A stretch of 24,453 nt of DNA from a virus. Position 1 is the stretch's first letter. Each line of letters opens with the position of its first letter. This document shows positions 1-6,301 of the stretch, piece after piece. The stretch covers positions 1 through 24,453 of IMG/VR virus record IMGVR_UViG_3300010389_000131; one strand, written 5' to 3'. The notes under the pieces were generated by a model, which was not told the DNA's origin, did not search any database, and saw only the letters and a program-made list of their open reading frames with translations. The translations under genes were made by a program, and so were the position numbers.

Positions 1-46
1 AGATTCCTCTACGTCTCGTGGGCTCGGAGATGTGTATAAGAGACAG
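1..46 (+). other. Illumina/Nextera sequencing adapter (artefact)
   Basis: Bases 13-46 match the 34-nt Nextera read-2 transposase adapter exactly, and 28-46 are the 19-bp Tn5 mosaic end. Bases 1-4 fit the end of the P7 primer and 5-12 (TCCTCTAC) occupy the i7 index position. This is library-construction DNA left on the contig end. Phage sequence begins at about base 47, so the contig is truncated here and any gene to the left of VRR-NUC is unknown. Confidence 0.97.
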
Positions 47-69
47 GTTTGGGGGAATAAGATATACCC

Positions 70-504
70 ATGCCAATCAAAGTAGCAGACTACAAGAAAG
101 CCCTAAAACCAAAGCGCAAGAATAACAACCATGAAGATAAGGTCACTAATGCGGTTTGTACGTTCCTTAGGGCTAAATATCCAAATGTTGTTTTTTATAC
201 GGATGTCATTGGAATGAAGCTACCTCCATATTTGGCTATTAAGCTATCCAAGCAGCGGAGCGATGATAAGATACCTGACTTGTTTATTGCTACTCCAAAA
301 GGCAAATATCACGGATTATTTATAGAAATAAAAAAGGACAAGGAAGCCATCTATCGAAAGGATGGGCATACATTAAAGAAAAACGCACACGTTGAAGCGC
401 AATTGGCTACATTGCTAAAACTCCGAGAACAAGGTTATTATGCAGTGTTTGGGTGTGGGGTAGATGAGTGCATAAAAGTTATTGATAAATATATGAGGTT
501 ATGA
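70..504 (+). CDS. VRR-NUC domain nuclease
   Basis: A 144-residue protein that is almost entirely one VRR-NUC (PD-(D/E)XK-like) domain. The expected acidic residues are visible: E22 in the first helix, D70 in the PDLF strand and E86-x-K88 in the following strand (IEIK). Q111 lies in the next helix and a GYYAVFGCG segment (122-130) precedes the C-terminal helix. Stand-alone VRR-NUC proteins of about 100-150 residues are common in phages and usually lie near replication, recombination or packaging genes; they are thought to cut branched DNA, but the substrate of this one cannot be read from sequence. The ATG at 70 is the first in frame and lies 24 bases after the adapter junction, so the upstream operon partner is missing. 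The 3-prime neighbour is the structured RNA region, not a gene. Confidence 0.85.
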   Translation: MPIKVADYKKALKPKRKNNNHEDKVTNAVCTFLRAKYPNVVFYTDVIGMKLPPYLAIKLSKQRSDDKIPDLFIATPKGKYHGLFIEIKKDKEAIYRKDGHTLKKNAHVEAQLATLLKLREQGYYAVFGCGVDECIKVIDKYMRL

Positions 505-529
505 AAAAGCATTTTAACATTTCAATGTC

Positions 530-560
530 TTGTATATCTCGTATATATGTTATATATTGC
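530..560 (+). promoter_or_regulatory. Putative Bacteroidetes-type promoter for the ncRNA
   Basis: A TTG at 530-532 is followed after 20 bases by TATATTGC at 553-560. This resembles the Bacteroidetes -33 TTG / -7 TAnnTTTG arrangement, with one T missing from the -7 element. The predicted start near 566 falls about ten bases before the first strand of the long closing helix at 576. The same TATATTGC element with a similar spacing precedes the inverted gene pair at 6268, which raises confidence slightly. Confidence 0.4.
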
Positions 561-881
561 AGCATTATTTAATTAAAATCGCTAAAAAATGTTTTATTTA
601 TCATCTTTTTCTTCTGGTTTGGATGTACACAGTAACTATCCAGACGTTTCCTCCTTGGTAAGTGTTTTAGGTCCTTATAGTTTCGACGAGGCTCGACATC
701 AATTCCACCAATTATGGTGTGAATTGTGGGATCTAGATCAAACGGATTTAGCAGAATCCGATTCTGCTTTTTTCCGATCTAGTTTTTTCCAACGTTCTGA
801 CGGACGGCTTGGATTCGACGATCAATTATTAGATCGTCACGGATGCCCAGACCACGTTTATCGTGGTGCATAAAGATTTAA

Positions 882-934
882 AATTTAGCGATTTCCTTCA
901 TCACTAACGTGGTGAGGGTTTCGCTATCTAAATT
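882..934 (+). promoter_or_regulatory. Alternative hairpin competing with the ncRNA closing helix
   Basis: Strand 882-891 (AATTTAGCGA) can pair with 921-934 (TCGC, a TATC bulge, then TAAATT), extending the 10-bp inner stem 895-904/909-918 with its TAAC loop. The same bases 884-894 form the right strand of the 11-bp helix with 576-586. The two pairings exclude each other, so the region can hold two folds. Confidence 0.55.
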
Positions 935-1005
935 AAAAGGATATGACAAAGCTTATAGACATATCCGAATAAATACATTTGCATTAATTAGACTATTGAA
1001 AAAAT

Positions 1006-1045
1006 AAAGGTGCTTTTACGATTCCAGTCGTTGCACCTTTTTTTT
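1006..1045 (+). terminator. Rho-independent terminator ending the ncRNA unit
   Basis: AAAGGTGC (1006-1013) pairs perfectly with GCACCTTT (1033-1040). An inner ACGA/TCGT helix and a run of Ts to 1045 complete it. It lies 68 bases before the HNH start and separates the RNA unit from the packaging genes. Confidence 0.88.
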
Positions 1046-1086
1046 ATGTCTATACACATTACAAAAAAGGATAATATATAATTCCT

Positions 1087-1094
1087 TATATTTG
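1087..1094 (+). promoter_or_regulatory. Putative -7 promoter element for the HNH/packaging operon
   Basis: TATATTTG is a perfect match to the Bacteroidetes -7 consensus TAnnTTTG. It lies just after the terminator and 19 bases before the HNH start codon. I see no good TTG at the -33 position, so only half of the promoter is supported. Confidence 0.45.
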
Positions 1095-1113
1095 TGTATC
1101 AGCAATTTATACG

Positions 1114-1470
1114 ATGCCTACACAGAACCGAAAATCGAGACGTTTGCCATTCCAGAGGGAGCGAGTAAGTAGGGATGACAAGACAAGGGATAAGAGCAAT
1201 TACAATTTCTATAATAGCCATTCCTGGCGCAAGTATTCTACCAATCGAAGAAAGAAAAATCCACAATGTGCGAAGTGCGAGAAACTATATAATTATAAGG
1301 ACCTTGTTACGGATCATATTATTCCTATCAATCAAGGAGGGAGTAAAATGGACCCAAAGAATCACCAAAGCCTATGCAAGTCTTGCCATGCGGTTAAATC
1401 AGGTATGGAAGCAAACGGTATTATAGCACCATATACGTTTAACGCAAAAGGCGAAAAGATACCAGAATGA
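1114..1470 (+). CDS. HNH endonuclease
   Basis: A 118-residue small phage HNH nuclease. The zinc-binding pairs C52-x-x-C55 and C88-x-x-C91 flank the active-site core: D67-H68 with I69-I70-P71, G76-S77, N83, and the final H92 of the CKSCH motif. The basic N-terminus (residues 1-48) is rich in Arg and Lys. In HK97-like phages an HNH protein encoded beside the terminase genes stimulates specific cleavage of the packaging substrate; the position here, upstream of small and large terminase, suggests that role, but homing or other nicking activity is not excluded. The stop overlaps the ATG of the next gene (ATGA), so the two are probably translationally coupled. It is not an IscB-type enzyme: no RuvC segment is present. 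Confidence 0.9.
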   Translation: MPTQNRKSRRLPFQRERVSRDDKTRDKSNYNFYNSHSWRKYSTNRRKKNPQCAKCEKLYNYKDLVTDHIIPINQGGSKMDPKNHQSLCKSCHAVKSGMEANGIIAPYTFNAKGEKIPE

Positions 1471-2714
1471 GAAGACCGATTAAAAATTCGATAAGGTGGT
1501 ACTTGGATAGATTCCCACAGCAAGAGAATGAACCCAACTATAAGTATTACCAGCGGATACAATCAGAGGCTAGGAATGACGGTATTGATTACAAGGAAAA
1601 AAGCATTCTCAATGCAGCTTACAAGTATCGTAAGTATTGGTCAACAGTTAGTGAAAGTCTTGATAAGCACGGGAATGTCACTCATTCTAAGAGAAAAATT
1701 GAGTTTCAGAATGATATAGATACAGAAGGTTTTGAGCGCACACAGTTTACCACATATAAGGGAGTACCTACATGGGAAAGGTTTAGTAAGCAATCTCTAG
1801 CGACCCCAGAGATAAATAAAGAGTTGATTAATGAGTGCATATCTTCCTTAAATATCATTTCTCCACCAAGCGAGAATAAAGAAATAAAACAAACAGATAA
1901 GCTATTACAAGTAAACATTGCCGACGTCCATACGGGCATGGAAACAGATGAGCGAGGAACTTCGATGTTTGGCTTTGAATGGAATGGTGAAATCTTAATT
2001 CAAAGAAAATCCGAGACAGTAGCACAAGTAGTTAAGTTATATGATAATCATTCAGAGATACACATTATTGATTATGGTGACTTAGTGGATGGATGGGATA
2101 AGATGACAACAAGGAAGGGTCATGAGTTGCCGCAAAATATGAATAATGTCGAAGCATTTAAGTATTCGAGTAAGTTTAAGATTGAATTAATTGATAGCAT
2201 CCAGAAGATGACGGGTGCAAAGGTTGTGCATCATGCGGTAGTAAATAGCAATCATGGCGGTGATTTCGAGAAGGTGGTGAACGAACATTGTAAGCACGTT
2301 CTATCATTAATTAATGACAATGTACAATACCATGTACATAGCAAGTTTATCAACCATTATACATGGAATAACTTTGCATTTATTATTACACACGGGAAGG
2401 ATGACATACATCGAAGTAAGCCGATACCATGTAGACCAGATTCAAAGACATTAGAACTTATTAGTGACTATATTGATTACCATAAATTGTGGGAATACGA
2501 TATAGTATTCAAGAAAGGAGATAGTCACCAACAAGTATTAGATATGGACTTCACTAAAAAATTTAGATGGATAGCATATCGAGCATTCTCTCCTTCTTCG
2601 GAATGGGTAACAACAAACTTTGGAAACGGAACATCTGGATTTACTGTTGAAGAATACAATAAAGGAGATAAGTACTTCAAGATAATGCCTTACATATTTA
2701 CACAAAATGCGTAA
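1467..2714 (+). CDS. Calcineurin-like metallophosphoesterase
   Basis: A 415-residue protein whose C-terminal two thirds hold the calcineurin-like phosphoesterase motifs in order: D153-x-H155 (ADVHTG), G204-D205-L-V-D208-G, N262-H263 (SNHG, in the place of GNHE), T-H309-G (metal ligand) and G351-D-S-H354. These supply the residues for a two-metal centre. The first ~145 residues are charged and resemble no family I recognise; they may bind DNA or a partner. Large phosphoesterases of this type recur near terminase genes in Bacteroidetes phages, with roles usually unknown; DNA-end or nucleotide processing is a reasonable guess only. The start overlaps the HNH stop. The stop is followed by a stretch of small ORFs. 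Confidence 0.82.
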   Translation: MRRPIKNSIRWYLDRFPQQENEPNYKYYQRIQSEARNDGIDYKEKSILNAAYKYRKYWSTVSESLDKHGNVTHSKRKIEFQNDIDTEGFERTQFTTYKGVPTWERFSKQSLATPEINKELINECISSLNIISPPSENKEIKQTDKLLQVNIADVHTGMETDERGTSMFGFEWNGEILIQRKSETVAQVVKLYDNHSEIHIIDYGDLVDGWDKMTTRKGHELPQNMNNVEAFKYSSKFKIELIDSIQKMTGAKVVHHAVVNSNHGGDFEKVVNEHCKHVLSLINDNVQYHVHSKFINHYTWNNFAFIITHGKDDIHRSKPIPCRPDSKTLELISDYIDYHKLWEYDIVFKKGDSHQQVLDMDFTKKFRWIAYRAFSPSSEWVTTNFGNGTSGFTVEEYNKGDKYFKIMPYIFTQNA

Positions 2715-2720
2715 CACATA

Positions 2721-2900
2721 ATGCGAATGGTAGGAATAAGATTGAATGCGGATGCAACTAAGACCCAGCTTGGATTAACTATTGAGATGGTTGAGATGGT
2801 TGAGATGGTTGAGTTGGTAAATGAGATTGGTGATGGGATAAAAGATAAGTGGTTGGTAACAATTGGATTCATATTTTTTGACATCGAGATACTTGTATGA
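2721..2900 (+). CDS. Small hypothetical protein with a repeated EMV segment
   Basis: A 59-residue ORF from ATG 2721, seven bases after the phosphoesterase stop. It is hydrophobic and acidic, with three tandem Glu-Met-Val units encoded by a 9-bp direct repeat and a final hydrophobic stretch near FIFFDIEILV. Its stop overlaps the ATG of the next small ORF (ATGA), which supports real translation. I do not recognise a family. An antisense ORF covers the same bases but lacks this coupling. Confidence 0.5.
   Translation: MRMVGIRLNADATKTQLGLTIEMVEMVEMVELVNEIGDGIKDKWLVTIGFIFFDIEILV
2784..2819 (+). repeat. 9-bp tandem repeat (GAGATGGTT)
   Basis: Three exact copies of GAGATGGTT (2784-2810) are followed by a diverged copy (2811-2819). 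Being in multiples of three, length changes would keep the surrounding 59-residue ORF in frame. Confidence 0.85.
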
Positions 2901-3034
2901 ATGATAAGCCAATAACACAGCGCATATGGTTAGATCATTTGATTTATTACCGAGGGAAGTGGCACAGATGTATTTTTGATATGAGATTGGATAAAATGGT
3001 ATATTTGAATAGTTTACAGAATAATATTTGGTAG
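2897..3034 (+). CDS. Small hypothetical protein
   Basis: A 45-residue ORF beginning inside the stop of the previous one (ATGA overlap). It is rich in aromatic and basic residues (WLDHLIYYRGKWHRC core) and ends in Trp. The coupled start is the main support for it; no family is recognised. Confidence 0.45.
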   Translation: MNDKPITQRIWLDHLIYYRGKWHRCIFDMRLDKMVYLNSLQNNIW

Positions 3035-3154
3035 GGGGCTATGAAATCCTTAAAAGATACCGATTTCCTTACACCACGTGATAACTCCGCACATAATACC
3101 TAAAATTTTGCCAAAGGGGGTTTTGTAAAAACGAAGAAAACAAAATAAAATATT

Positions 3155-3301
3155 GTGGATGAATTAAAAGACATAGACTCTGATAAATTGCAAGAAGCTT
3201 ACAAGGCTTTTTGTGTAGATTTTATTGAGCATGAAGATTGTTTGATACCTTCCAAATTGTCGCAAGATTTCATTCCTTTAATTATTGACGAAGAAGAATA
3301 A
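3155..3301 (+). CDS. Small acidic hypothetical protein, non-ATG start
   Basis: A 48-residue ORF starting at GTG 3155 (an ATT lies immediately before it) and ending ten bases before the small terminase. It is strongly acidic, with the C-terminus ending in DEEE, and has two Cys residues. Amino-acid use and the tight spacing to terS argue for a real gene; the non-ATG start and shortness argue for caution. No family is recognised. Confidence 0.45.
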   Translation: MDELKDIDSDKLQEAYKAFCVDFIEHEDCLIPSKLSQDFIPLIIDEEE

Positions 3302-3311
3302 ATAAAAAAAT

Positions 3312-3692
3312 ATGGCACAAGAAAAACAAATAACACCGACACCATTAACGCCATTTGCTAATGAAACGGCAGCGAAGTATTGGGCATTTTTATGGACAAC
3401 GCTAGACCGTGAGAAAATAAGACAAGACCACTACCTGGACTTGTACACGTTGGCTGTCGAATATGGCAAGTATGCGGATGCAGAGCAGACTATGAATGAG
3501 ATAGGTCACGTAATCAAAACTGGTCAAAATGATTATAAGCAAATAGCCCCAGAGGTTACAATCGCTGACAAGGCATTGGCAAAAATCAATACGATTAGAA
3601 AACGATTGATTGACCAGAAGTTATTTAAAGAACCAGCGAAGGTTAAGAAGTCAATCGGTTCATTAAAGCCATTGAGAAGTAAACAAGCTTAG
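3312..3692 (+). CDS. terS: Terminase small subunit (P27-like)
   Basis: A 126-residue helical protein placed immediately before the large terminase, the usual site of the DNA-recognition subunit. The pattern fits the P27 family: an N-terminal helix pair (A14 to about K68, with ETAAKYWAFLW and the YLDLYTLAVEYGKY segment), a small glycine hinge (ETMNEIGHVIKTG-like region), then a helix with regularly spaced basic residues (INTIRKRLIDQK) and a basic tail. It should bind the packaging site and deliver DNA to TerL as an oligomeric ring. The stop is two bases from the TTG start of TerL, indicating coupling. Identification rests on pattern plus position. Confidence 0.72.
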   Translation: MAQEKQITPTPLTPFANETAAKYWAFLWTTLDREKIRQDHYLDLYTLAVEYGKYADAEQTMNEIGHVIKTGQNDYKQIAPEVTIADKALAKINTIRKRLIDQKLFKEPAKVKKSIGSLKPLRSKQA

Positions 3693-3694
3693 TT

Positions 3695-5383
3695 TTGCGA
3701 TTATGGGAACAATACATACACGACGTAACAACGGGCAAAAGGATTGCCAGTAAATTAGAGCGATTAGCAGTAGACCGCTTTGTAAATGATTTAGAAAAAT
3801 CAAAGGGAGATTGGCGTTATTATTTTGATGAAGAAATAGCAGAATGGGTTATTGGTATAGCCAAGGCGCACCGACATACGGCAGGATCATTTGCAGGAAG
3901 GAAATTTGACTTGCAACCATTCCAGGCATTTGACTTGGTCAATTTATTTGCGTGGCTTGACAAAAAAACCAAGTTTAGGAGATTCTTTAAATCGTATGTG
4001 GAAATGCCGAGGGGTGGCGGTAAATCGGAGTATGCTTGCTTGGTGCTTTCTATAATGTTTCGCTTCGATGGCGAAATAGGGAATCAATGTTACATCGGTG
4101 CAACGACCAGGAGCCAATGTAACTACGTTTTCGACCCGTTGAAATATATGTACTTGCGATTGCAGGAGGAAGATGAGGATATAGAAAAACACGTCGATGT
4201 AATGGCAAACATGATTAGGGATAATCATACAAATAGCTATGTGAAAACGATGACGGCAGATCCGACAAAGAATGACGGAGGAAATCCACATTGCGCAATT
4301 ATTGACGAGTACCACGAGCATGAAACCGACGGAGTGGTAAAAATTATCGAGCAAGGTGCAGCAAAACGGGATCAGCCATTAATCTTCATTATTACAACGG
4401 CAGGTTTTGACAAGGATAAGCCATGTTTTGAATTTAGAGAGGTTTGTATAAATATCCTGAATGGCACAGTTGAGAATGACAACATCTTTGCTCACATTTT
4501 TACGGTAGATGAGGGTGACGATATACATGATCCGAAGACGTGGCACAAGGCTAATCCAAACTTAGGGAATGCCCCGAAGCTGCACAAGTTTAAAACGTTG
4601 TACGAAAATGCAATGGTCGAGGGTGAGAGTGCCTTAATTCACTTTTTGACTAAGAATCTTAACGTATGGTGCGATACTGCGACAACATGGATTAAGGATG
4701 AAGATTGGAAGAAGTGCGCTAAGCCTAGAGATAAATCTGAGTTAATCGGTAAACCCGTTATTTTGGGTCTTGACTTATCATTAACTACAGATATAACTGC
4801 CCGAGCTGCATTGTATCCTTCCTATGATGATAAGAAACCATACTTAACAATGGCGTTCTTCTGCCCGAGTGCGAAGTTGGAAGGTGTTAAGCGTGCTGAT
4901 GGGGTAGATTATCGAGCATGGGCGAAGCAGGGGTTTATAGAGGTGACAGATGGTAATGTTATTGATTATGATTATGTAGAGGGTGACATATTGGATTTCA
5001 GAGAAAATAACAAAATTATTGAATTGCAATATGATGCGTATAATTCACACGACTTAATATCCAAGATTGAAGCCGTCGATGTCAAGTGCAACCCACATCC
5101 ACAGTCACCAGTAGGGATGAATATGAGCGTGAAGAGATTTTATAAGATGGTGGTAAATGAAGAAATAGAACATGATGGGAATCCTGTTATGTCCTGGATG
5201 ATTAGGAATTGTGAGATTATCCATGACAGTAATGGTAACGAAAAGATTACGAAGAGGAAGAATAAAAAAAGACGAAAAGTAGATGGAGTGATTGCTGCGG
5301 TCATGGCATTAACGACATTAATGTTTCCTCCAGAAGAGGATAAAAAATCAATTTACGAAGACCGAGATTTACTGATATTATGA
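3695..5383 (+). CDS. terL: Terminase large subunit
   Basis: A 562-residue Terminase_1-type ATPase/nuclease that powers DNA packaging into the prohead and cuts the concatemer. The Walker A loop is P105-R-G-G-G-K110-S111; the Walker B is I202-I-D204-E205 followed by Y-H. The C-terminal RNase-H-like nuclease has D360 in LGLDLS and D530 in the KVDGVIAAVMAL helix as likely metal ligands, with the family-typical LTKNLNVW segment between the domains. The start is TTG at 3695, two bases after the terS stop; the next in-frame ATG is far inside the fold, so TTG is the only sensible choice. Length is normal for the family. The stop overlaps the ATG of the next gene. Confidence 0.95.
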   Translation: MRLWEQYIHDVTTGKRIASKLERLAVDRFVNDLEKSKGDWRYYFDEEIAEWVIGIAKAHRHTAGSFAGRKFDLQPFQAFDLVNLFAWLDKKTKFRRFFKSYVEMPRGGGKSEYACLVLSIMFRFDGEIGNQCYIGATTRSQCNYVFDPLKYMYLRLQEEDEDIEKHVDVMANMIRDNHTNSYVKTMTADPTKNDGGNPHCAIIDEYHEHETDGVVKIIEQGAAKRDQPLIFIITTAGFDKDKPCFEFREVCINILNGTVENDNIFAHIFTVDEGDDIHDPKTWHKANPNLGNAPKLHKFKTLYENAMVEGESALIHFLTKNLNVWCDTATTWIKDEDWKKCAKPRDKSELIGKPVILGLDLSLTTDITARAALYPSYDDKKPYLTMAFFCPSAKLEGVKRADGVDYRAWAKQGFIEVTDGNVIDYDYVEGDILDFRENNKIIELQYDAYNSHDLISKIEAVDVKCNPHPQSPVGMNMSVKRFYKMVVNEEIEHDGNPVMSWMIRNCEIIHDSNGNEKITKRKNKKRRKVDGVIAAVMALTTLMFPPEEDKKSIYEDRDLLIL

Positions 5384-5613
5384 TCGTTATCGATAAAAAT
5401 AAAGTAGGCGAAGACCACAAGCTATTTGACTATCATGGTTATTGGCATGAAGCGCACAGGCTTAAAAATACGTACAAGTACAAGCTACCCCAAATATTCA
5501 ACATCCTAGAGGGGCAGCTCGCTTGTTATGGCTTCGCTCGATATACGGGGTTTCAGTCATTCAGGAAGGAGTATTACCGATATTTGCGGTGTTACCGTGA
5601 TCGGCTTAAATAG
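5380..5613 (+). CDS. Small hypothetical protein downstream of terL
   Basis: A 77-residue basic protein starting in an ATGA overlap with terL and ending the packaging operon. It is rich in Tyr, His and Lys, and its C-terminal half (SFRKEYYRYLRCYRDRLK) is a predicted amphipathic basic helix. No family is recognised. The coupling suggests expression together with the terminase, and a nucleic-acid or terminase partner would fit the charge, but that is a guess. Confidence 0.7.
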   Translation: MIVIDKNKVGEDHKLFDYHGYWHEAHRLKNTYKYKLPQIFNILEGQLACYGFARYTGFQSFRKEYYRYLRCYRDRLK

Positions 5614-5643
5614 TATCCTTCCCTTTAAATATTTTATATAGCT

Positions 5644-5684
5644 CAATTACCCCGTTTTCTATGTTTTTTTTACGGGGTGAATTG
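5644..5684 (+). repeat. Inverted repeat / hairpin downstream of the packaging operon
   Basis: CAATTACCCCGT (5644-5655) pairs with ACGGGGT, a bulged G and AATTG (5672-5684), giving 12 bp. No T-run follows the stem, so it is probably an RNA-stabilising or factor-dependent element rather than a classical terminator. Confidence 0.65.
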
Positions 5685-5709
5685 TTATAAGAAATTTCAT
5701 TCTTATAAC
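5684..5709 (+). repeat. Perfect 10-bp inverted repeat
   Basis: GTTATAAGAA (5684-5693) pairs perfectly with TTCTTATAAC (5700-5709) around a 6-nt loop. It abuts the hairpins on both sides and shares G5684 with the first. It could be an operator or part of a stacked 3-prime-end structure. Confidence 0.6.
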
Positions 5710-5711
5710 CG

Positions 5712-5755
5712 AAAAACTCGGCTATCATTCTATTTGATAAGCCGAGTTTTTTTTT
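5712..5755 (+). terminator. Strong bidirectional terminator
   Basis: AAAAACTCGGCTATC (5712-5726) pairs with GATAAGCCGAGTTTTT (5736-5751) with one bulged A, followed by Ts to 5755. The A-run on the left provides the T-run for the opposite strand. It lies between the plus-strand packaging operon and the minus-strand gene pair, so it can serve both. Confidence 0.9.
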
Positions 5756-5777
5756 GCTTCTTTGATGGTCATAATTT

Positions 5778-5981
5778 TTATTTTACAATATAATAGTCGT
5801 TTGAATATTTAAGAAAGTTTTCCCAATCATGGATAGTGTTGTGTTCCTCTTCCTCGAACTCTTTCCGTGACCTTACATTTGTACGGTACTTTAGAATCGT
5901 ACCGTCAGGATAGTAACACCTGACAGTAAAGGTTCTCTTGCTATAATTTGGTGTTACTTTTATTTCTCTTTTGTTTTTCAT
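5778..5981 (-). CDS. Small hypothetical protein, inverted cassette
   Basis: A 67-residue protein starting at ATG 5981. A longer reading from 6029 would overlap the upstream gene by ten bases and add a hydrophobic, low-quality N-terminus, so the shorter form is preferred. The first half alternates basic and beta-forming residues (REIKVTPNYSKRTFTVRCYY, then a P-D-G turn at about 25-27); the second half is acidic and helical (EFEEEEHN). The layout suggests a small beta-sheet domain followed by a helix. No family is recognised. It is the second gene of the minus-strand pair and ends just before the bidirectional terminator. Confidence 0.65.
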   Translation of the reverse strand: MKNKREIKVTPNYSKRTFTVRCYYPDGTILKYRTNVRSRKEFEEEEHNTIHDWENFLKYSNDYYIVK

Positions 5982-6019
5982 GGTGTGTGATTTTTTAGTT
6001 TGACAATTTATTAAAAATA

Positions 6020-6268
6020 TTAATTCCATTTAGACCCTAATCTTTCTCTGTGGATAACGTGAAAGTCGGGTGCTGCTTTTTTGACTAGGTCGTATAAACG
6101 ACCTATTCTGAAGATTTCTTTTTCCCAATCGTAAAGCTCATCAGCTTGACAAAGCTTTAAAAGCTCTGTCATTATGAACTTTACATTTGATGATCCGAAT
6201 GTGCTAGTTATGTATTCGATTATTTCGTTTCTTTCTTCTTTTAATTCTTCAATAGTGATTGTGAACAT
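6020..6268 (-). CDS. Small hypothetical protein, first gene of inverted cassette
   Basis: An 82-residue, mostly helical, charged protein (EELKEERNEIIEYI near the start, then a helix TELLKLCQADELYDWEKEIFRI). The single Cys and the C-terminal basic segment HRERLGSKWN are the only notable residues. It has its own promoter-like sequence 30-60 bases upstream and is read against all surrounding structural genes. No family is recognised. The context is that of a moron (accessory gene expressed independently of the late operon), for which host-defence or superinfection functions are common; that is inference only. Confidence 0.68.
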   Translation of the reverse strand: MFTITIEELKEERNEIIEYITSTFGSSNVKFIMTELLKLCQADELYDWEKEIFRIGRLYDLVKKAAPDFHVIHRERLGSKWN

Positions 6269-6301
6269 TGTGTTTAGTTTTAGTTTGTTATTAATTACAA
6301 T

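Larger units (their letters stand above)
566..1045 (+). ncRNA. Candidate large structured phage ncRNA (unclassified)
   Basis: The stretch folds into a chain of RNA-like hairpins. A perfect 11-bp long-range helix (576-586 with 884-894) closes a multibranch region. Inside it are hairpins at 617-645 (8 bp, one G-U), 700-726 (CAATTCCACCA with its partner, 11 bp and a one-base bulge), 733-782 (CTAGATC/GATCTAG) enclosing 751-767 (7 bp, 3-nt loop), 788-813, 817-838 (GACGATC/GATCGTC) and 851-867 (ACCACG/CGTGGT). Downstream come 895-918 (10 bp, two G-U pairs), 939-966 (GGATATG/CATATCC) and a terminator at 1006-1045. G-U pairs inside otherwise perfect stems favour RNA over DNA palindromes. The only plus-strand ORF (589-873) lacks any Lys or Ile codon, unlike all neighbours, so I do not consider it coding. 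Position before HNH/terminase recalls the ornate phage RNAs GOLLD and ROOL, but this one is shorter and I could not match it to either. Exact ends are inferred. Confidence 0.7.

Noticed and set aside
589-873. 94-codon ORF as a protein-coding gene
   Set aside because: It contains no Lys or Ile codons, matches no family, and is built from hairpin arms; the region is better explained as structured RNA.
576-967. Phage cos/pac site or replication origin as the only explanation of the inverted repeats
   Set aside because: The repeats all differ from one another, use G-U pairs and end in a transcription terminator, which fits RNA. A packaging site in the same stretch cannot be fully excluded.
505-1113. 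Group I intron with homing endonuclease
   Set aside because: No interrupted gene flanks it and I could not find the conserved P7/P3 core; the HNH is placed and sized like packaging-associated HNH proteins.
566-1470. HEARO (IscB omega-RNA) with its nuclease
   Set aside because: The HNH protein is only 118 residues and lacks the RuvC parts and bridge helix of IscB; a terminator and separate promoter-like element lie between RNA and gene.
2784-2819. CRISPR or iteron array
   Set aside because: The 9-bp units are directly adjacent with no spacers and lie in a reading frame.
3041-3103. 20-residue ORF between small genes
   Set aside because: Too short, no coupling and no recognisable feature; probably chance.
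3944-4354. 136-codon minus-strand ORF inside terL
   Set aside because: It is antisense to the terminase ATPase motifs and has an odd composition; shadow of the real gene.
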